From: Talinum fruticosum
Lineage: Eukaryota > Streptophyta > Magnoliopsida > Caryophyllales > Talinaceae
Length of the DNA stretch: 64,000 bases
Direction of reading: 5' to 3'
Assembly: GCA_021018815.1 (NCBI GenBank)
Contig: JAITYX010000048.1
Span: 2,968,501-3,032,500 of the forward strand
Part shown: positions 35,093 to 47,203 of the stretch, one piece after another
Layout: each line of letters begins with the position of its first letter
How positions within the stretch are numbered: the stretch's first letter is position 1
Notes under the pieces: model-generated
What the model was told of the DNA's origin: nothing
Databases searched by the model: none
What the model saw: the letters and a program-made list of their open reading frames with translations, nothing else
Translations under genes and position numbers: made by a program

Positions 35093-37721
35093 TCAAATCC
35101 CTTCATCGTAAGGGAATGAAGTAGAGTCTAGCCATTCATCCCCTACAATAAATTGTGAAACTGTAAAATTACTTGCCTCCTCATAACCCATGACATGGTA
35201 TCCTGGCCAAGTAACCCTACCATCTATACTAGACCCTGGTCCTTCATTTCCATACTCACCATAGTACAAAGTGTCCAACCTATTGTCACCCGACCATTTT
35301 GTCCACCCCAAAGGGTCGATAAAATCATCGATATACGATTCAATGAATACCGTCCTAGCATACTCCTTCCAGGGCCGGCCTAGGTAGCTCTTCACCCTAG
35401 TTCGATTAGAGAAGAGGTCCTCTGTGGCCAGGATTGAGCAGTTTTGGATTGCGATGCCTGTGGTCTCCTCCGGCATGTCTCGAGATTGTGCTGTTATGAC
35501 CGTGTACTGCCCAGGCATTGGCATCTGTGACACTATGTTGCAACCTTGGAAGACTACTGCAGCATTTCCAAATATATAGTCCACTGTGCCGTAGATGTCA
35601 CACTCTCGGTAGAACTGTCTAAAGGAGTGAACGTAGAGGGTGTCTTGGAAGCCTAGTACGGTGCACCTATACACCGCGACTAAATCTGCATTTATGCGTA
35701 AGGCAACTGCTTGGTGCTTCATGGGGCCGGCTGTGTTCTCGAACGTTATGTCTCGAGCTAAGAATCCTTCTCCAGAAACGGCTGCAAGGCGAAGTCCGCA
35801 AAATAAGCTCAAAATTCCCATGATGAAACAAAATGCCTAGTTTCTAAATATTGAATGCTTGTCCAACAATTAAAAAAATCAATGGCCACTAAATAAAACT
35901 TATTAATTTAATCTCATATAGTAGATAAAACAATCACATACAAATTTGTAAGCTATTTGAATCCATTATATACGTGATTTATTGACTTATCAATTTTATA
36001 AATTTCACCAAGAATGATAGCAAATAAAAAAACTATATACATAAAATTATGAATTACCAATTCATCCACAGTAGAAAAATAAGTAATCTGATCTATGCTT
36101 TTGTTAATTTCTTCAAGTATAAATTGTAACATAAAGAGAAAAAATGCTTACAAAATATTTGCGTTATCATGTAAAATGACATATGTGGATTACGGATTTG
36201 CCTCAAATTGAGATTGTACCAAGAGAGAGGAGATGTGGAGAATTAAAGTGAAAGTGAAATACATCACACGCTGGAACCCATCACGGGTCACTTCCAATTT
36301 CCAAGTTGTTGACATGACAAAGGATTTCTACTCAAAAAGAACAAAAAAATATTTCCTTATTTATATTTTCTCTCCATCTCTCTCTCATTATTTTTCACCC
36401 AGTGGAAAGCCTAAAACCTATACAGATATGTCCTTATCGAAGCATGGTCGTAGCATATTTACTGGATCATATTTCTATCAGTTATGCCTTTTGTTATCAA
36501 TAACGATATAGAAAGAAAACTCAATAGCCAGTAGAATCACTTGATTTTGACTTGAAATAATAATATAAGGTGCATTAGTGCATCCACTGCGGGGAAAAAA
36601 ACAGAAAAGAAAGAAATGGACAAAAAGAGAGAAATTAGGGGGAATCAAGAGAGGATTTAAAGCAAATTACCGACAGTGGCGGATCTGAAAGTAGTCCAAC
36701 CATCAGCCACACTTCTATTCCCTGTGATAATAGTGACTTCGCTCCCATCCCCAAGCAAAACAATGTTGGGCTTATAGCTCGGAATTTCCACATTCTCCTC
36801 ATATATACCCTTTTTCACATATATGAATGTCCTATACTCACTATTGTTTGGTGCAAAATTGATTGCATCTTGTATCCTAGTAAAATTCCCACTCCCATCC
36901 CCAGCGACCACTATGGAGTCGTCTCTGGGTTCATCATCCTCGTCTCTGCTACCATCATCTTCATCGTAATCGTGTAGGATCCTGTGGCCCACAGGATCCA
37001 ACCACGAGGGTGACTCTTTGGATTTCGATGTAGTATATGTGCGGGGCCCCTTCATAAGGAGTCGTCTGCCACGAGGTGGCTTATGGACACCTTCAGCTTT
37101 GGATGCGGTGTCCTTCAAATGTGCCCCTGAAGGAGTAGGGTGGGCGAGCATGGAGAGAGAGTTGCTCACATGCTTGTAGGTGTCAATGAGGGAGTTGACT
37201 AGGATTTGCTTCCGGGGCCCGGAGGCTGAGGCTAGGCCCTCCAGGCAAGTGCCCTTGTTGGTTACGGCACCACTTAGTAGAGCCTTAGCGTCCTCCACCT
37301 TGGATGACTTGAGCTTGGAAACCGATTTTTCAAGGGCGAGGACAGAGATTTGGTGCAAGTCCTTGCAATCTTGAACTGTCCCTCTTTGCTTTTCAATGAG
37401 ATTAGAGGATGTGGTGGTTGCTAGTATTGATGAGAGCTTGGCAGCTTCATCGATGGCGGCCCCGAGTGAGTGGAGAAGGAAGTTGAGGAGGTCGGGAACG
37501 ATGTCTATGGAGATGGACAGCTTTAATGTGTCGAAACAAACATCTGGGTATGGTGTAGTTTTGCACATTGATTGAATTACCAAGAGATGGGATTTTGTAG
37601 ATGAGTTTGGTGGTTCAACATTTGATGAACATATGGTTGGTTGTGGAAAGAAGAATATTGAGCTTGTAAGAAGGAATAGTGGTAGCCATGGGAACGGATG
37701 TTTTGAGGAGGAAGAAGCCAT
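35093..37721 (-). CDS. PME-C: pectin methylesterase with inhibitor-like pro-region (intact)
   Basis: Two exons: 37721-36671 and 35781-35093, joined in phase 1 (CACTGTCG|GTAATT...GCAG|CCGTTTC), encode 579 residues with no interruption. Residues 1-31 form a signal peptide. Residues about 43-192 are the PMEI-type pro-domain with its four conserved cysteines (SMCKTTPYPDVC, QDCK, GTCLEG). RGRRLL at 217-222 is the usual subtilase processing site. An acidic stretch (residues 251-268, 12 Asp/Glu of 18) precedes the PME domain. Catalytic and subsite residues are all present: Gln374, Gln396-Asp397 (GFQDTLY), Asp418 (GTVDYIFG), Arg486 and Trp488 (LGRPWK). It should act as a secreted type-I PME (EC 3.1.1.11) removing methyl esters from cell-wall homogalacturonan. 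It is the tandem duplicate of PME-B. Confidence 0.93.
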
Positions 37722-37773
37722 GGAGAGTTAGAGTGGGAAAAGTTTGGGTGGTGGAAGGGACATGGCTTACAGG

Positions 37774-37781
37774 ATTATATA
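37774..37781 (-). promoter_or_regulatory. TATA box of PME-C
   Basis: TATATAAT on the minus strand, 53 bp upstream of the start codon. This implies a short leader of roughly 20-30 bases. Confidence 0.55.
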
Positions 37782-37784
37782 CTT

Positions 37785-39765
37785 TTATTTAATGTACTGT
37801 GGAACTTAGGTGAACAGGTGAAAATGCTCATTAACTAATTTTGGTTATGAAGTTTTAGTAGTTCAAGATATATAATATATTTTGTTTAACTGTTATCTAT
37901 ATTTTTATAGTAAATGTTTTTAGAAGTATGCCTACGTAATAGATTTGATAATTAGATCGTTCAACTTGATTTTGGGTCAGAATAACTTTGAGTCTAATCA
38001 TATTCAAGTCAATAAGCTTTAGGTTAGTTCAATTTTAAGTCGTATCATTTTTTTTATTAGATTGACTTTAGGTCACTTGATTTTTAAAAAAATCTGTTTT
38101 AGATTCCCAGTTTAGTTCGCGTAAATTCTATTTCGAATTAGCTATTTTAATTGTTTTGAATATCAGCCGATTAAATATAAACTTGGATGGGTTAGGTTAT
38201 ACCACGTAACCTTCCCATATTCTGCCTTATGTGCAACTTTGGATAAACCGATTTGATTTATTTAACACATTAAAAATCTCTTGGAATAATTTGGGGTTGA
38301 ACATACATAGATCACCTTAAATAGATAAATATATAGGTAATGGGTATCTTTTTTCTCCTTTTTTTTCCTGATCTCCAGGTAACGGGTATCTTTGAAAAAT
38401 GGAAATTGTGGACAAAATGATAGTCACAAGAAATCAAAGGGCTTCAAGTTGTGCATTTAATATCGAACCCATTCTCTATCTCTTTGTAGAAAGCAGGAGA
38501 GAGAGAGAGAACCAATAGGGAATCCACGTTACATGTTGCTACAGAAAAGTTTCTTGATGTCAGAGAGAAGAAGAGAGCGAGAGGGGATGCATTGATTCAG
38601 ATAAAAGAAGACAAAGGATTTGTGGTATTTCTTCAGAAAATGACACCCGTGATAAGTACAGCCCATTTCTAAATTTTTGCTTTGGTAAAGTCTTGTCTTC
38701 ACCGACTAATTTATGAACAGCAATTCTATAGTCTCCATGTCTCATAATACTAAGATACAAAGAATTATATGACTAGAATTGTCTTTTGTACTGTTATTTG
38801 CCCCATCATACCAAACATGCACATAGTAGATCAGAGCATCTCATTTTAAACATATATTGTGTAACTGTTTGTTTAAAAATCAGGTGAGTCGATCAAATGT
38901 CGCATTCTAAATTTAATGGTTGTGAGTGAGATCGTCTAATTTAAGACACGAGTATAAGGATGTAATGGTTCAATAAGATTGTTGAATATGAGGAATAATA
39001 AAGGACAGTGTCGATATAATGTGTTATGTTTGTGAGCATTGATAAGATTTATGATGACTTTAATTTTGTGGGCTTATATACTTTGTATAATTGTTTGAAG
39101 AGTACGACAAAACCTATTACAGTCAATAAATAAGAATTATTTCAAGTAAAAATTTATAAATGGTTTTATATTCTAACATGCTCTCTTTGCAAATATATTC
39201 TTAAGGTTGAACCGTAGATATTCGAATTTGCTCCCTTTACCTTGCAGAATATTAGAAAATTTATAATACTATATTCAACAACCATTTCTAGTACCTAGAT
39301 TGATTATTAATGGTTTTATACTTTAACAATTTGAATCCAGTAGGTGATCAACATCATTCACCACCTCTTTCAACTTGAAAATCATTACAATCCTCGTACT
39401 ATAGCTAGCGCGTAGCCATATGAACAGTGACTTCTTCTCTTCTTTTTTTTTTCCTTTTTTGTCCTCTTAACTCTCTCCACTGTTTTTCTTTCTCATGAAG
39501 CCATCTATTGAAATATATTCCAAGCATACAATGCATATTATGTCAGGTATTACAATCTAAAAACAGAAAAAACGTTTACATTAAAAAGGAAAAAAGGAAA
39601 AAGATGTTGAAATGATAACATAAATTTGTGTATAATTACTGATTATAGTATATAGTTTTCATAAAAACTGAATAATTGAGGAGACAGGAATATTGCAATC
39701 ACTTGCTAATTGTTCATAGCTGATTTAATTAAGAGGTTGCAGATGGAACCCAGGCATTTTGTCGT
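37785..39765. other. Intergenic DNA upstream of PME-C, no gene seen
   Basis: AT-rich, no convincing open frame or element border. The 66-codon frame at 38560-38760 has no recognisable features. A GA-rich run lies at about 38490-38510. Confidence 0.5.
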
Positions 39766-39879
39766 AATTTTATGTTTTGTCAATATTCTTTGTTTTTTAG
39801 GCTATCTTCAATGGAAGCAACCAATTTTATATTTTGTCAATATTCTTTGTTTTTCAGGCTATCTTCAATGAAAGCAACC
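39766..39879. repeat. 57-bp tandem duplication
   Basis: Two adjacent near-identical units, each with TTTTGTCAATATTCTTTGTT and GGCTATCTTCAATG(G/A)AAGCAA. About four differences between copies. Confidence 0.9.
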
Positions 39880-40440
39880 CAATATGAGTTGCTCCAATTG
39901 ACATATAAACAATAAAGTTGTCCCAAAATTTTTCAATTAACAATGGTAACAACTTATGTAAGATACTATTTAATATTTTATTATTAAAAAATTATAAAAT
40001 AAAAGGCTGAAAAGTAAATTAAAATAGAAAATTTATTTTCTCCCTCCTCCTCTCCTCACCCTTTTCTCTCTCTTCCCTCTGATTCTGTCGGAGGAGTTTC
40101 TCCTCCCAACTCCTCCATGGAGGACAGTTCCTCCATCTTTCTCATTTTTTTTATTTCCTCTCTCCTCTCTCTCTTCTCCATCTAGGAGTACTTCATGTCT
40201 CAACTCCTACCATTAAAGATAGTCTTAGTACGAAAAGCGTCTTATACTTAAATACCATCAAATTTGATATAGTAATTTGCTCATAAAAAATTTAAGGGAT
40301 GATGATGATAATACTAACGGATAAATTATATGGCAACTTACATATAGATTTCTTCATATCTTACGTATTTTAACTAAAATTTACATTGGATTTTATTTCG
40401 GTGTTGTCCCTTGTAAAGAGTCTTAAGTTTCTTGGTTTTT

Positions 40441-40606
40441 CATGTTCTAGATTTCCAAGCCTCTACTAAAGCAGTATGGAAAGTTCGTACTGAATATTGT
40501 TGTTTTAATTATAAATAATTTTCATGGTTCATGTTTTAAAATTTTCAAGCCTCTACTAAATGAGTATGGAGGATTCATACTGAATATTATTGTTTTAATT
40601 ATAAAT
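40441..40606. repeat. Two-copy tandem repeat of about 90 bp
   Basis: Both copies contain CAAGCCTCTACTAAA, TACTGAATATT and TTGTTTTAATTATAAAT in the same order with about 90-bp spacing and several mismatches. No function seen. Confidence 0.85.
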
Positions 40607-40865
40607 TGGTTACTTTGTCCTTGAGATCAACTCTAATTTTCTTGATTTTTCATGTCATAATAGTAATAAGTTGGCTTCAATATGGGGATGAATATGATTG
40701 TCAACAGCCCACAAGGTCGTTGCAATGGTGATTGGTTATGGTCATAGTGGAGATCAAATTAGTTTATGGATTACATGAAGGTGGAGTTATCCCACACAGA
40801 CAAATTTATTAACCTCGATCTTATATATAAACGAATGAGTTTATCTCTTTTTGTCAATTAATTGG

Positions 40866-40921
40866 TGTGAGATTTATAGGATAATGGCTCACCTAATCAC
40901 ACGAGTCTAGCATTATATATG
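40866..40921 (-). repeat. 3' LTR fragment of the minus-strand copia element
   Basis: 56 bp matching the right LTR (47204 onward) with about ten mismatches. Similarity stops at about 40921, where the LTR was truncated. Confidence 0.7.
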
Positions 40922-40939
40922 AGGTATGTTTATTATTTG

Positions 40940-41240
40940 TGTGACTTTTCTGTTTTTAGTTTCTGTTTCGGTTTCTTTTCAGTTTATATTTTCGGTTCAC
41001 TTGTTTTTTGCCTACTGTTTTTGTTTTCCGATTCTACCTGTTTTTTCTCCGTGTCCGTTTTCGGTTTTCTACCCGGTTTTTGTTTTACGCCAGCTGTTTC
41101 GTTTTCAGTTTTGCCTATTTTTTTTTCCTGTTTCTATTTTCCGTTTCTACCCGGTTTTGTTTTTTCCTATTTCGTTTTTGTTTCGCGCTTTAACCGCATT
41201 CTGTTTTTGACGTTTGCATTTCCTGTTAGGTTTGCATATG
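40940..41240 (+). repeat. Pyrimidine-rich degenerate repeat (TTTTCGGTTTC-type words)
   Basis: Irregular repeats of words such as TTTTCGGTTT, TTTCTACCCGGTTTT and TTCCGTTTCTACCCGG. Because purines are scarce, stop codons are absent in all three forward frames, producing overlapping open frames of 61-147 codons that encode only Phe/Ser/Leu-rich low-complexity peptides. Not a gene. Confidence 0.8.
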
Positions 41241-41244
41241 TTCC

Positions 41245-42510
41245 TTGTCCTCATACCGCGGAAAGCATATCCGAAAAGCTCTTAAAGTGTTTTTCGAGTG
41301 GAATATTAGTAGAAAGTTATCAAGCCTCACAGTGGACAATTGTTCTTGCAATGATGCAATAATTGGCATTCTTAAAGATCGTTTGGATCTAAGGGCACTT
41401 CCATTAATGGGTAAGCATTTCCATATGCGTTGTTGTGCACATATTCTTAATATCATTGTTAAGGATGGGTTGGAGGTGATTGAGAGTTCAATTGAAAAGG
41501 TTCGTGATAGTGTAGCATATTGGAAAGCAACACCTAAAAGAGAGGAAACTTTTAGAGAAATTTGTGATAGTTTGAGTGTGCCTTACTTGAAGAAGTTGAA
41601 ATTAAATTATAAAACGAGGTGGAATTCAACATTCTTAATGCTTGAAACAGACTTTCTTATATAAGGAAGTTTTTCCTAAGTTGGCAAGGAGAGAAAGCGA
41701 GTTATAAATGTGTTCCCTCCGATAAGGAATGGGAGAAGGCAAAAGATATTTGTGGTAGGTTACAAGTATTTTATGATGTGACTCGGTTGTTCTCCGACAC
41801 TAGTTTTCCTATCTGTAAATGTTTATTTTCATAAGGTATTTGAAATTCGAATAGCTTTAAATGGTTGGCTTCTGGATAGGGATGTGGTTATTAGGACTAT
41901 GGCTCGAGAAGATGCTTGATAAATTTTTGAAATATTGGGATGTCATGCATGGAATATTAGGAGTTGCATGTGTTTTGGATCCTAGGTACAAGTTGAAAAT
42001 GGTGCAAGCTTGTTATAGTACTATTCTTGATTTTGATGTATTTGATAAGTTTGATATGATCAAGAATGTTTGCTATGACTTGTTCCAAAAATATGAAGAG
42101 AAGTACAAACATTTGAAGGCTTCTTCTTGTAGTGTTTCTTGTGATTCATCTTCCGTTACTACGGATTCTAGTGTAGGGTGTTTGCCTATTGGGAAGGATA
42201 TTTATGATAAGTTTGATGCATTGATTTCAATGGATCCCATGCCTGCACCAAAATCCGAGTTGGATATTTATTTAGAAGAGGCGGTTACCCCAAGGGTTGA
42301 TAATTTTGATATATTGGTTCTTTAGAAAGCAACCACAAGGTTTCCGATTTTAGCTATGATGGCTAGAGATATCTATGCCATAGTTGTCTCCACAGTAGCA
42401 TCGTAGTCCGTATTTAGTACGGGTGGGAGGTTCATTACCCCACATCGCAATCGCTTGCATCCCAAGACTTTAGAAGTTTTAATGTGTGCTAGAGATTGGC
42501 TTTAATGTGT
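41245..42510 (+). pseudogene. hAT transposase relic (zinc-finger BED/RICESLEEPER type)
   Basis: The first open frame (41245-41664) has SSLTVDNCSCND, MRCCAHILNIIVKDGLEVI and YKTRWNSTFLMLE. A second (41861-42325) has KYWDVMHGILGVACVLDPRY and SELDIYLEE. After a stop at 42325 the hAT C-terminal dimerisation block continues: ARDIYAIVVSTVAS, then a stop where family members have SES, then FSTGG and RLHPKTLEVLMCARDWL. The N-terminal BED zinc finger is absent. Frameshifts near 41660 and 41850 and at least two stops make it non-functional. Confidence 0.88.
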
Positions 42511-43156
42511 GCTAAATATGTCCGACCCGGAAGGTATATGTTTTTATTCTTTGATGAACTTTAGCATGTGCATAGTAAGAATTTCTTATATTTAAATGTT
42601 ATGATAATATATCAATCAATAATTCAATTTTATATTTTTCATCTTCTAGATGATGATGAAGTTATCTATTATCGCCGTTGTCTCTTATCGCCATAATACT
42701 ATTAATCAAGATCATGATGCGGAAATTGATGACAAGTTTGATGTTTGATGGATAAATGATGTTGGATTCTATGAGAACGTTTATGTTTTATTATGATGGT
42801 TGTATTTGTGTTTAAACTATGAGGACTTGTTTGTTTTGTATTTTTTATTGCTATTTTGGTTTTCCTTTAGTTTAAAATTTGCATGGATATTGGATGATTG
42901 CGTGAAAAAATAGTTTGGGCTTTCTTGTTTAGGGCCTTTAAATTTAATCACAATTTGGGTTTTACTTTCATGGGCCTATAAATAGTTTGGGCTTTTGCTG
43001 GCCCTTGTAAATATTTCGGGGATTGGGGACCCGGCAGGAGCGGATCCCGGCGGGGCGGGGCGAAAGTCACCCTCGAAGCAGGGTCGGGGCGAGGGTAAGG
43101 GCGGGGTCGGGGCGAAGGGATATCCCCCTCCCCTAACCCGCCCGTTGCCAACCCTA
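41245..43156 (+). mobile_element. hAT transposon remnant with right terminus
   Basis: Downstream of the transposase relic, a GC-rich subterminal block (43017-43145) rich in GGGGCGGGG and GGGTCGGGGCG leads to an end reading ACCCGCCCGTTGCCAACCCTA. Its complement, TAGGGTTGGCAACGGGCGGG, is a typical hAT terminus. Beyond 43156 the copia RT sequence resumes at once. The left terminus was not found, so the 5' end was lost together with the adjoining copia sequence. Confidence 0.7.
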
Positions 43157-43198
43157 GAAATATGAGTCAATACGTAAAACAAACATGGAGGGATCAGC

Positions 43199-43206
43199 AT
43201 GACTAC
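43199..43206. repeat. 8-bp target site duplication (left) of the hAT element
   Basis: ATGACTAC, identical to 44021-44028. Eight base pairs is the diagnostic length for hAT insertions. Confidence 0.95.
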
Positions 43207-44020
43207 TAGGGCTGAGTATGACCGGGTACCGGACCAATTTCCTAGAACCGGGTCCAGGAAATGGGAACCGATCCCGGTTCCGTTATGACCAATTCCCTTT
43301 TTTAGAACTGGTATTGGAACCGGTCGAGACCGATTCCGTAACCAGTACACTGTTGGACATTATTTTGTCCCAATTTTTTTAATGAAATATTCTGTCCCAA
43401 TTTGCTTGAATTGAAGGTTTTAGTTGAAGAGCCAACCGAGAAAGAGACTGGAAACACACACACACACACACACACACAGGGGAGAGAGAGGGGAGGAGGG
43501 TGACATAGCGAGAGATCGAGAAATGGAGGGAGAATCTTACGAGTTGTTAGCATGAAAACAGCGAGAGAGATGAGAGTGCCGACGATGAGAAAGGTAGTGG
43601 AGGATTGCAAGAGCGAGAGGGAGGCGATGAGAGAGAGATAAAGGCTCAAGATTGAGTTTTATAAGATCCGAGTGAGACAAGGAGACAATGAGAGAGAGGG
43701 AGGCGCTGAGTGAGAGGGAGTCCATGAGAGACAGTAGAGGGTGTGAGTGAGAGAGAGAGGCCGAGAGCAAGTGCTTAGGGTTTCACTTTATAGCATTATA
43801 TATTAAATCAAACTTTTTTTGATAAAAAGAGGACCGGGCACCACGTAACGGGACCGGGGCCGGTTCCACAATAGCTAGACCTAGAACTGGACCCGGTTAC
43901 AATCGGGTCCTAATTTTGGAACCGATTCCGGTCCCGATTCAACCAGTTCCACTTCTAGACCCGTCGGGTTCGAACCGGTTCGGGACTTTGACCGGGTACC
44001 CAATTTTTTGTTCACCCCTA
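43207..44020. mobile_element. Complete non-autonomous hAT element, 814 bp
   Basis: Left end TAGGGCTGAGTATGACCGGG, right end complement TAGGGGTGAACAAAAAATTG, with GACCGGGTACC near both ends. Both sides are flanked by a perfect 8-bp ATGACTAC duplication. Subterminal DNA is full of ACCGGTTC / GGAACCGG words in both orientations. The interior is a (CA)n microsatellite (43454-43478) and GA-rich sequence that opens long minus-strand frames of no coding value. No transposase. It interrupts the RT of the minus-strand copia element, so it is younger than that element. Confidence 0.95.
43454..43478. repeat. (AC)n microsatellite
   Basis: About twelve AC repeats inside the hAT element, followed by GA-rich sequence. 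Confidence 0.97.
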
Positions 44021-44028
44021 ATGACTAC
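44021..44028. repeat. 8-bp target site duplication (right) of the hAT element
   Basis: ATGACTAC, identical to 43199-43206. Confidence 0.95.
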
Positions 44029-47000
44029 GAGACAAAACCATGAGACAAAAAAAGTTGTTGAAAAGATGAAACCCGCCCGAGGAGCTTGTTTCAAACCATA
44101 TATGGCCACGGAAAATCTAAGTGAACAAACCCAGGAGGTTGTCACATGTAAACTTCCTCGATCAAATAGCCATGAAGAAATGCATTCTTGATATCTAACC
44201 GACAAATAGACCATCCAAAAGAAACAACTAAAGATAAAAGCAAGCGAACAAAGGATGGGTTTGACAACAAGACTCGAATGTCTCATGGTAATCAATCCCA
44301 ACTTGTTGATGAAAGCCTTAGGCCACTAATCGGGCTTTGTACCTCTCCACACTTCCATCAAAATCATATTTTATTTATAAACCAACTTACTACCAGTAAT
44401 ATTCGGCTCGGTACAGATGGTACTAACTCCCAAGTGTCATCGACAAGAAGTGCAGAATACTCCTCCGTCATCGCATCAAACCATTGAGATGATTTGGAAG
44501 CAATAGAGAAACAAGAGGGTTAAACTTCAAACAAGGACACAGAGACAAGACACGTTTGGGTTTAACAATACCGACTTGGCTCTAGTTTGCATAGAATGCC
44601 TATTGACGGGTGCGAGAGATAATGGAGCTAGAATGGGCGGGGAAGACCAAGATGGGTCAGGCCCAACACAAGCTGGACTGATAGGGGCACTAATGGCGAA
44701 ACAGTAAGAGACCTCCGGTGAATGGTCACAAGCTAAAGTCGGGTTGCGTGCAATATTAGAGGTTGGACCAAACCCAGTAGAGGAAGATGGAATGGCATCC
44801 ATCCCAAGAGTATCCGTGCCTACAACCGACCCTAAAACAGATGTGGGTCAAGAGATAGGCCTAGATGAAGTTGTGGAAGGAAAACTAAACGACTGGACCA
44901 CAGGGGAGAGAACATAGGTTGAGGAGGGCTCATCAGCAAGAACCGATAAAGGCACATCAACAACAAGCTGATCTAGAGCCAAAAAGGAGATCTATTATCC
45001 TCGGTGGCGGTAATATGCAAGATGCTATCGGGATTGAACACATATGGTTGGGTCATGTGCGGTGTTTCGCTAAAAAGTTGAGGAAAGGGGAAATGATTTT
45101 CATGAAAACTAATATAAACACGCCCGAAATAGGATCTAAACACCGATAACCTTTGTAGTAGTAGTATAACCCAAAACACACAAAGTGAACGGATCGAGGT
45201 TGAAGTTTATTAGAATATGAGGCCACAAAATTGGGAAACACAAGCACAACCAAAAACTTTAAGAAAAGTATAGTAAGGCGCTCGTTTGAATTACGCTTCA
45301 AATGGAGAAACATGGTTTAACACAACCGTAGGGAGATTATTAATGGTAAAAATAGCAGCATGAGCTGCATCTAACCAAAAATAATCAGGCATAGAAGCAT
45401 CAAATAAAAATTACGAATTATTTCTAAAAGATGGTGATGCTTCCGTACTATAACCCCATTTTGTTGCTGAGTAGCGAGGCAAGATTTTCGAAAATAAATG
45501 CCACGTTGATAAAAAAAATTCCAACATGGAAGAATTATCAAATTCACAACCATCATCACTTTAAAACATTTTAATTTTACAGTTAAAAAATTTTTCAACC
45601 AGAACTTGAAATTTAGTAAATAGATTATAAACTTCATTTTACGACGCACAGGATAAAGCCAAGTAAAACGTGAAAAATCATCGACAAAAATTACATAATA
45701 TTTATAACCATGATGAGATAAAGTAGGAGACCGCCAAACATCGGAATGAATCAACTCTAAAGACAAATCGGTTCTATGTTCAGCAGAACTAAAAAGAAGT
45801 CTATGAGATTTAGGTAAATGAAAGTTTGTACAAGTATCCGAGAAAATTGTTTTAACCTTAACCAAATTACTTTTTTTCAAAATATCTAAAACTCTAGCGC
45901 CACAATGACCAAACCGACAATGTCAAAGGTCTCTAGACTCGATCAAGGTGACGTAAGCGGGAAGAGAATGGTGATGAGCAGAAACATGAACTGTATGGAC
46001 AAGACCCGGACTCGTAGCTTGCAAAAGGACTTCACCCGTGGTGTTGTCCTTGACACGAACGTAAGAGGAGTAAAAAACCACACTATAATTGTTGTCACGA
46101 CAAAGTCGCCTAATAGAAAGCAAGTTATGCTTAAGGTGTGGAACATATAAAACATTCTTAAGGGGAAGACGACGATTTTGAATAGAGATAGCGAGACATG
46201 CCAACATGAGTAATGAGAAGAAGAGTATCATTACCAACCCGAACCCGAGTATTGCTAGAGTAAATAGATTTAGAAAGTAACTTACCATCATCCGGAGTAT
46301 GTAACGATTATGGCAATTTATATCGGAATCGTGGTATCGAACATGTTCATCAACCGAGACAGGGTTGAAAGTAGCATATGTAGGAAGCACTGATGGGGAA
46401 CGGGGTATGTAATGATTATGGCAATTTATATAAGAATGCCCGGGAGCATGACATATTTGACAGACAACATTATGGTGAGATCCTAAAACCCCTTCAGATC
46501 GATTAGTTCTTGCAAAAGGATTATTAGTAGCGTAAGTAGGCAACGGTACAAGTGCTAAACAATGAATCAACTCGAATCACATGATACCTACAGGCATGCT
46601 CCGAGAAGCGTGTTGTGGCTGGTTCGACTTATTTGAACCCTTGTTGTTGCGATTGTTACGCCTACGACCTACTCGATTTTTCCGATTATTGCGATTCCTA
46701 CTAAAATTTCCGCTAGATTTGGATGCTTACGAGACACCCCTTGCGCTAAAGCAAAAGGAGAGGACAAGGTGGTAAAGGGTCATGTGAAGACGCAAACCAT
46801 GCCGTCATGGAGATTGCAAGGAACGACTCCGGAAAGGACAACACCGGCGACGACCAGTGGAAATAAGACAAGGGTGGCGTAACCAGCGGAGAGGAAGGAA
46901 AAGAGGATAGAGAGGGAAGCGTTGCAATGGAATAGTCAAGTGGAGAAGTAGCCGCTGGCAAGGAACCAGCGATCCACAGTGGCCAGCGTTGTTAGAGGAC

Positions 47001-47191
47001 CGGGCATGACGGTGGTCGGCAATGTAGCCGAAGAAGAAGAAGCCATTAAGCGAGGGTCACGAGGGCGTTTGGATGGGCGGTATTGCAGCACAAGTGAAAC
47101 CCTAGCAAGGCCTAGGTCAGCAAAAGGGAAGAAGGAGCGTGAAGAGGAAAATGTTTTTTTTTTTTTTGTAAAAAATTAAAAATCTTTTTTA

Positions 47192-47203
47192 GCTACGATA
47201 CCA
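47192..47203 (-). other. Primer-binding site of the minus-strand copia element
   Basis: TGGTATCGTAGC on the minus strand directly abuts the 5' LTR. It resembles the initiator-tRNA-Met-complementary site TGGTATCAGAGC used by plant copia elements, with two differences. Confidence 0.75.

Larger units (their letters stand above)
43157..47046 (-). pseudogene. copia gag-pol relic (minus strand), split by the hAT element
   Basis: Starts at 47046 (MASSSSATLPTTVMPGPLTT), followed by a shortened gag with a basic Arg/Asn-rich stretch (near 46640-46690). A CCHC zinc knuckle, CQICHAPGHSYINC, lies near 46440-46460. The pre-integrase region (LKHNLLSIRRLCRDN) is near 46120. Integrase spans about 45371-45880 (ELIHSDVWRSPTLSHHGYKY, FVDDFSRFTWLYPVRRK). 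A Ser/Pro-rich linker (44527-44802) follows, then RT up to ALYGLKQAPRA near 44070. Across the hAT element RT resumes at 43206-43157 with HADPSMFVLRIDSYF. Frameshifts and stops occur throughout. Confidence 0.85.

Noticed and set aside
40919..41362. 147-codon open frame with hydrophobic, membrane-like composition
   Set aside because: It is produced by a pyrimidine-rich repeat that is open in all three frames; its 3' end then runs into the hAT relic in the wrong frame.
43302..43770. Two minus-strand open frames rich in Ser/Leu
   Set aside because: They lie in GA- and CA-rich simple sequence inside the non-autonomous hAT element.
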